DNA from: Candidatus Thalassarchaeaceae archaeon
GTDB taxonomy: Archaea > Thermoplasmatota > Poseidoniia > Poseidoniales > Thalassarchaeaceae
NCBI GenBank assembly: GCA_030754395.1
Contig: JASMAJ010000049.1
Location: 1 to 6,650 of the forward strand
DNA: 6,650 nucleotides
Direction: 5' to 3'
In this document: piece after piece, positions 5,674 to 6,650 of the stretch
Layout of the letters: each line of letters opens with the position of its first letter
Numbering within the stretch: the stretch's first letter is position 1
Position numbers and translations under genes: made by a program
Notes under the pieces: generated by a model
Seen by the model: the letters and a program-made list of their open reading frames with translations, nothing else
Databases searched by the model: none
Told to the model about the DNA's origin: nothing

Positions 5674-6528
5674 TTATTCACCTATGAACTTGAGGGCATC
5701 AACATCTAAGTCATCTCTAATCATACCAATTCTTTGCCCCTCCTTCAAGAATAATCTGACCGCTTCCCTCCCATCATCACCATAATCAATAGTTCTTTTA
5801 TTCACATACATTCCAACAAACTCACGATTTGTTTCATCATCAATTCCTCTACCCCACCTTTTAGCGAATTCAAGGGCCGAATCTGGGTTTTCTAATGAAT
5901 GAATAATGCTTGCTTTAACATCATCAGAAATTTTTCTGCATTCTTCTTCTCCCAAATCTCTTCGAACAACATTGCCTCCTAGTGGCAGTGGTAAACCTGT
6001 CTTTTCATTCCACCAAACTCCTAAATCTAATACTAAATTGACCCCCTCATCTTTCCAAGTCAATTGCCCCTCGTGGATTATGACACCCAATTCAAAATCA
6101 CCATCTCTCACTCTTGGCAATATTTCATCGAAGGGGACAACTTCCACATCGACCTCACCCAAAGCTAGAATTAAACTTAGATATGCTGAAGTGCCAAGAC
6201 CAGGTATTGCGATTTTCATTTTTTTTGCATCATCGATAGTGATTTCTTCCTTCGAAATTAACATCGGACCGTACCCTTCTCCCATATAAGCGCCACAATT
6301 CATCAAAGCATAATCATCAGCAATTTCAGGATATGAATGGATTGAAACAGCGGATATTTCATATTCACATTTTTTCGCTTTTTCATTTAGTGTTTGAATG
6401 TCTAATAAGACATGCTCGTATGTTCTTTCTCCAGTATCGATAGACCCAGTAGTTAGCGCATGAAACATAAAAGCATCATCAGGATCAGGTGAATGACCTA
6501 CTCGGATGTGCATCGATTCATTCTCCAT
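5674..6528 (-). CDS. mqnD: 1,4-dihydroxy-6-naphthoate synthase, MqnD
   Basis: MqnD converts cyclic dehypoxanthinyl futalosine into 1,4-dihydroxy-6-naphthoate, the last dedicated step before prenylation and methylation in the futalosine menaquinone pathway. The protein has 284 residues. Diagnostic segments are VGHSPDPDDAFMFHAL (10-25), EISAVSIHSYPEIADDYALM (57-76), AIPGLGTSAYLSL (107-119), GVIIHEGQLTW (148-158) with His152, the likely catalytic base by analogy with the Thermus enzyme, then DLGVWWNEKTGLPLPLGGNV (168-187), and the C-terminal FVGMYVNKRTIDYG (237-250). An alternative start is the ATG at 6513 (codon 6): it has GGAG nine bases upstream and matches the usual family N-terminus, while 6528 would need a leaderless or SD-less start. 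It converges on mqnA and is followed by the DOHH-like gene. It is cytoplasmic, with no signal peptide. Confidence 0.93.
   Translation of the reverse strand: MENESMHIRVGHSPDPDDAFMFHALTTGSIDTGERTYEHVLLDIQTLNEKAKKCEYEISAVSIHSYPEIADDYALMNCGAYMGEGYGPMLISKEEITIDDAKKMKIAIPGLGTSAYLSLILALGEVDVEVVPFDEILPRVRDGDFELGVIIHEGQLTWKDEGVNLVLDLGVWWNEKTGLPLPLGGNVVRRDLGEEECRKISDDVKASIIHSLENPDSALEFAKRWGRGIDDETNREFVGMYVNKRTIDYGDDGREAVRLFLKEGQRIGMIRDDLDVDALKFIGE
5678..5683 (-). promoter_or_regulatory. Ribosome-binding site that decides the DOHH-like gene start
   Basis: AGGTGA on the minus strand lies inside the last codons of mqnD and five bases before the ATG at 5672. The upstream GTG at 5681 overlaps this site and so is unlikely to be the start. 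The position suggests translation coupled to mqnD. Confidence 0.65.
6523..6526 (-). promoter_or_regulatory. Possible ribosome-binding site favouring the internal mqnD start
   Basis: GGAG on the minus strand, overlapping the ATG at 6528 and nine bases before the ATG at 6513. If it is used, MqnD is 279 residues and begins MHIRVGHSPDPDDAF, as most family members do. If the mRNA is leaderless, the ATG at 6528 is the start and this site is irrelevant. Confidence 0.4.
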
Positions 6529-6621
6529 ATACCGAGGGGGTGTAATGGGGTAAAAAATTGCTTTGTTTTGGCAACCTAAACATAAGCAACAATCAAGAAG
6601 CAGATTAATACACGAATAGAC
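6529..6621. promoter_or_regulatory. Upstream region of mqnD, probable promoter
   Basis: This AT-rich gap contains the promoter of the mqnD operon on the minus strand. The run CAATTTTTTACC (minus strand, about 6550-6561) is centred about 27 bases before the ATG at 6528, a spacing that would suit an archaeal TATA element with a leaderless start, though its sequence is not a good TATA box. A second AT-rich stretch, ctaaacataag (6576-6586), could serve either strand. No tRNA, hairpin or operator-like repeat was seen. Confidence 0.35.
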
Positions 6622-6650
6622 ATGCCTGACCCGACGAGACTCTCTACTGC
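6622..6650 (+). CDS. Possible 5' end of a plus-strand gene, cut by the window edge
   Basis: An ATG at 6622 opens a frame reading MPDPTRLST to the edge. The local sequence becomes more GC-rich there, and AT-rich stretches lie upstream at 6576-6586 and 6603-6609. No Shine-Dalgarno sequence is visible. Nine codons are too few to identify a family or to be sure the frame is coding. Confidence 0.25.

Noticed and set aside
5193..5681. Truncated pseudogene of a full-length DOHH
   Set aside because: The half has a proper start with its own ribosome-binding site, intact HEAT repeats and a natural stop, and the adjoining DNA on both sides is occupied by intact mqn genes with no remnant of another half.
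5906..6289. 127-codon plus-strand open frame opposite mqnD
   Set aside because: It lies entirely antisense to the well-supported mqnD gene, its translation is Ser/Pro-rich without any recognisable motif, and it has no ribosome-binding site that I can see.
1..6650. CRISPR arrays, tRNA or rRNA genes, insertion sequences, phage genes
   Set aside because: I saw no regularly spaced repeats, no cloverleaf-like sequence, no transposase or integrase and no terminal inverted repeats; the window is almost fully covered by metabolic and small unknown genes.

Overview
The window most likely comes from an archaeon, and a marine Thermoplasmatota-type lineage (Marine Group II/III-like) is my best guess. 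The signs are a transketolase encoded as two adjacent half-genes, ribosome-binding sites of the GGTGA/GAGGT/GGAGG kind next to starts with none, AT-rich boxes about 25 bases upstream of some starts, and a gene that looks like a deoxyhypusine hydroxylase. The substrate of that enzyme, IF5A, exists in archaea and eukaryotes and not in bacteria. The archaeal assignment is fairly likely; the marine Thermoplasmatota assignment is only an inference. Gene density is very high and no gap is longer than about 125 bases.

Layout. (1) Bases 2-775, plus strand: the 3' part of an unrecognised gene, more GC-rich than the rest, with a Gly/Ser-rich repeated region, one membrane segment and a beta-rich acidic C-terminal domain. 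(2) 868-1248, minus strand: a small unrecognised protein with one membrane segment. (3) 1324-3077, minus strand: an operon for the two subunits of a split transketolase, overlapping by ATGA. (4) A 112-base divergent promoter region at 3078-3189. (5) 3190-5196, plus strand: mqnE and mqnA, the first two enzymes of the futalosine menaquinone pathway in reverse order. (6) 5193-6528, minus strand: mqnD, the last dedicated enzyme of that pathway, followed one base later by a roughly 159-residue HEAT-repeat protein. (7) 6529-6650: upstream region of mqnD, with a doubtful start of another plus-strand gene at the edge.

How the genes fit together. MqnA turns chorismate into 3-enolpyruvyl-benzoate, MqnE joins this to S-adenosylmethionine to give aminofutalosine, and MqnD makes 1,4-dihydroxy-6-naphthoate near the end. 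Neither mqnC nor a futalosine hydrolase/deaminase gene is in the window, so the pathway must be completed elsewhere. Transketolase can supply erythrose 4-phosphate, one possible precursor of chorismate, so its divergent position next to mqnE may be meaningful or accidental.

The most interesting item is the HEAT-repeat gene at 5193-5672. It carries exactly two His-Glu motifs 33 residues apart, inside sequence that closely resembles one half of eukaryotic deoxyhypusine hydroxylase (DOHH), including a linker-like SVDPAPA segment. Eukaryotic DOHH is a fused pair of such halves with four His-Glu motifs that share a di-iron centre. A free half in an archaeal gene neighbourhood suggests a homodimeric, possibly pre-duplication, DOHH-like enzyme.
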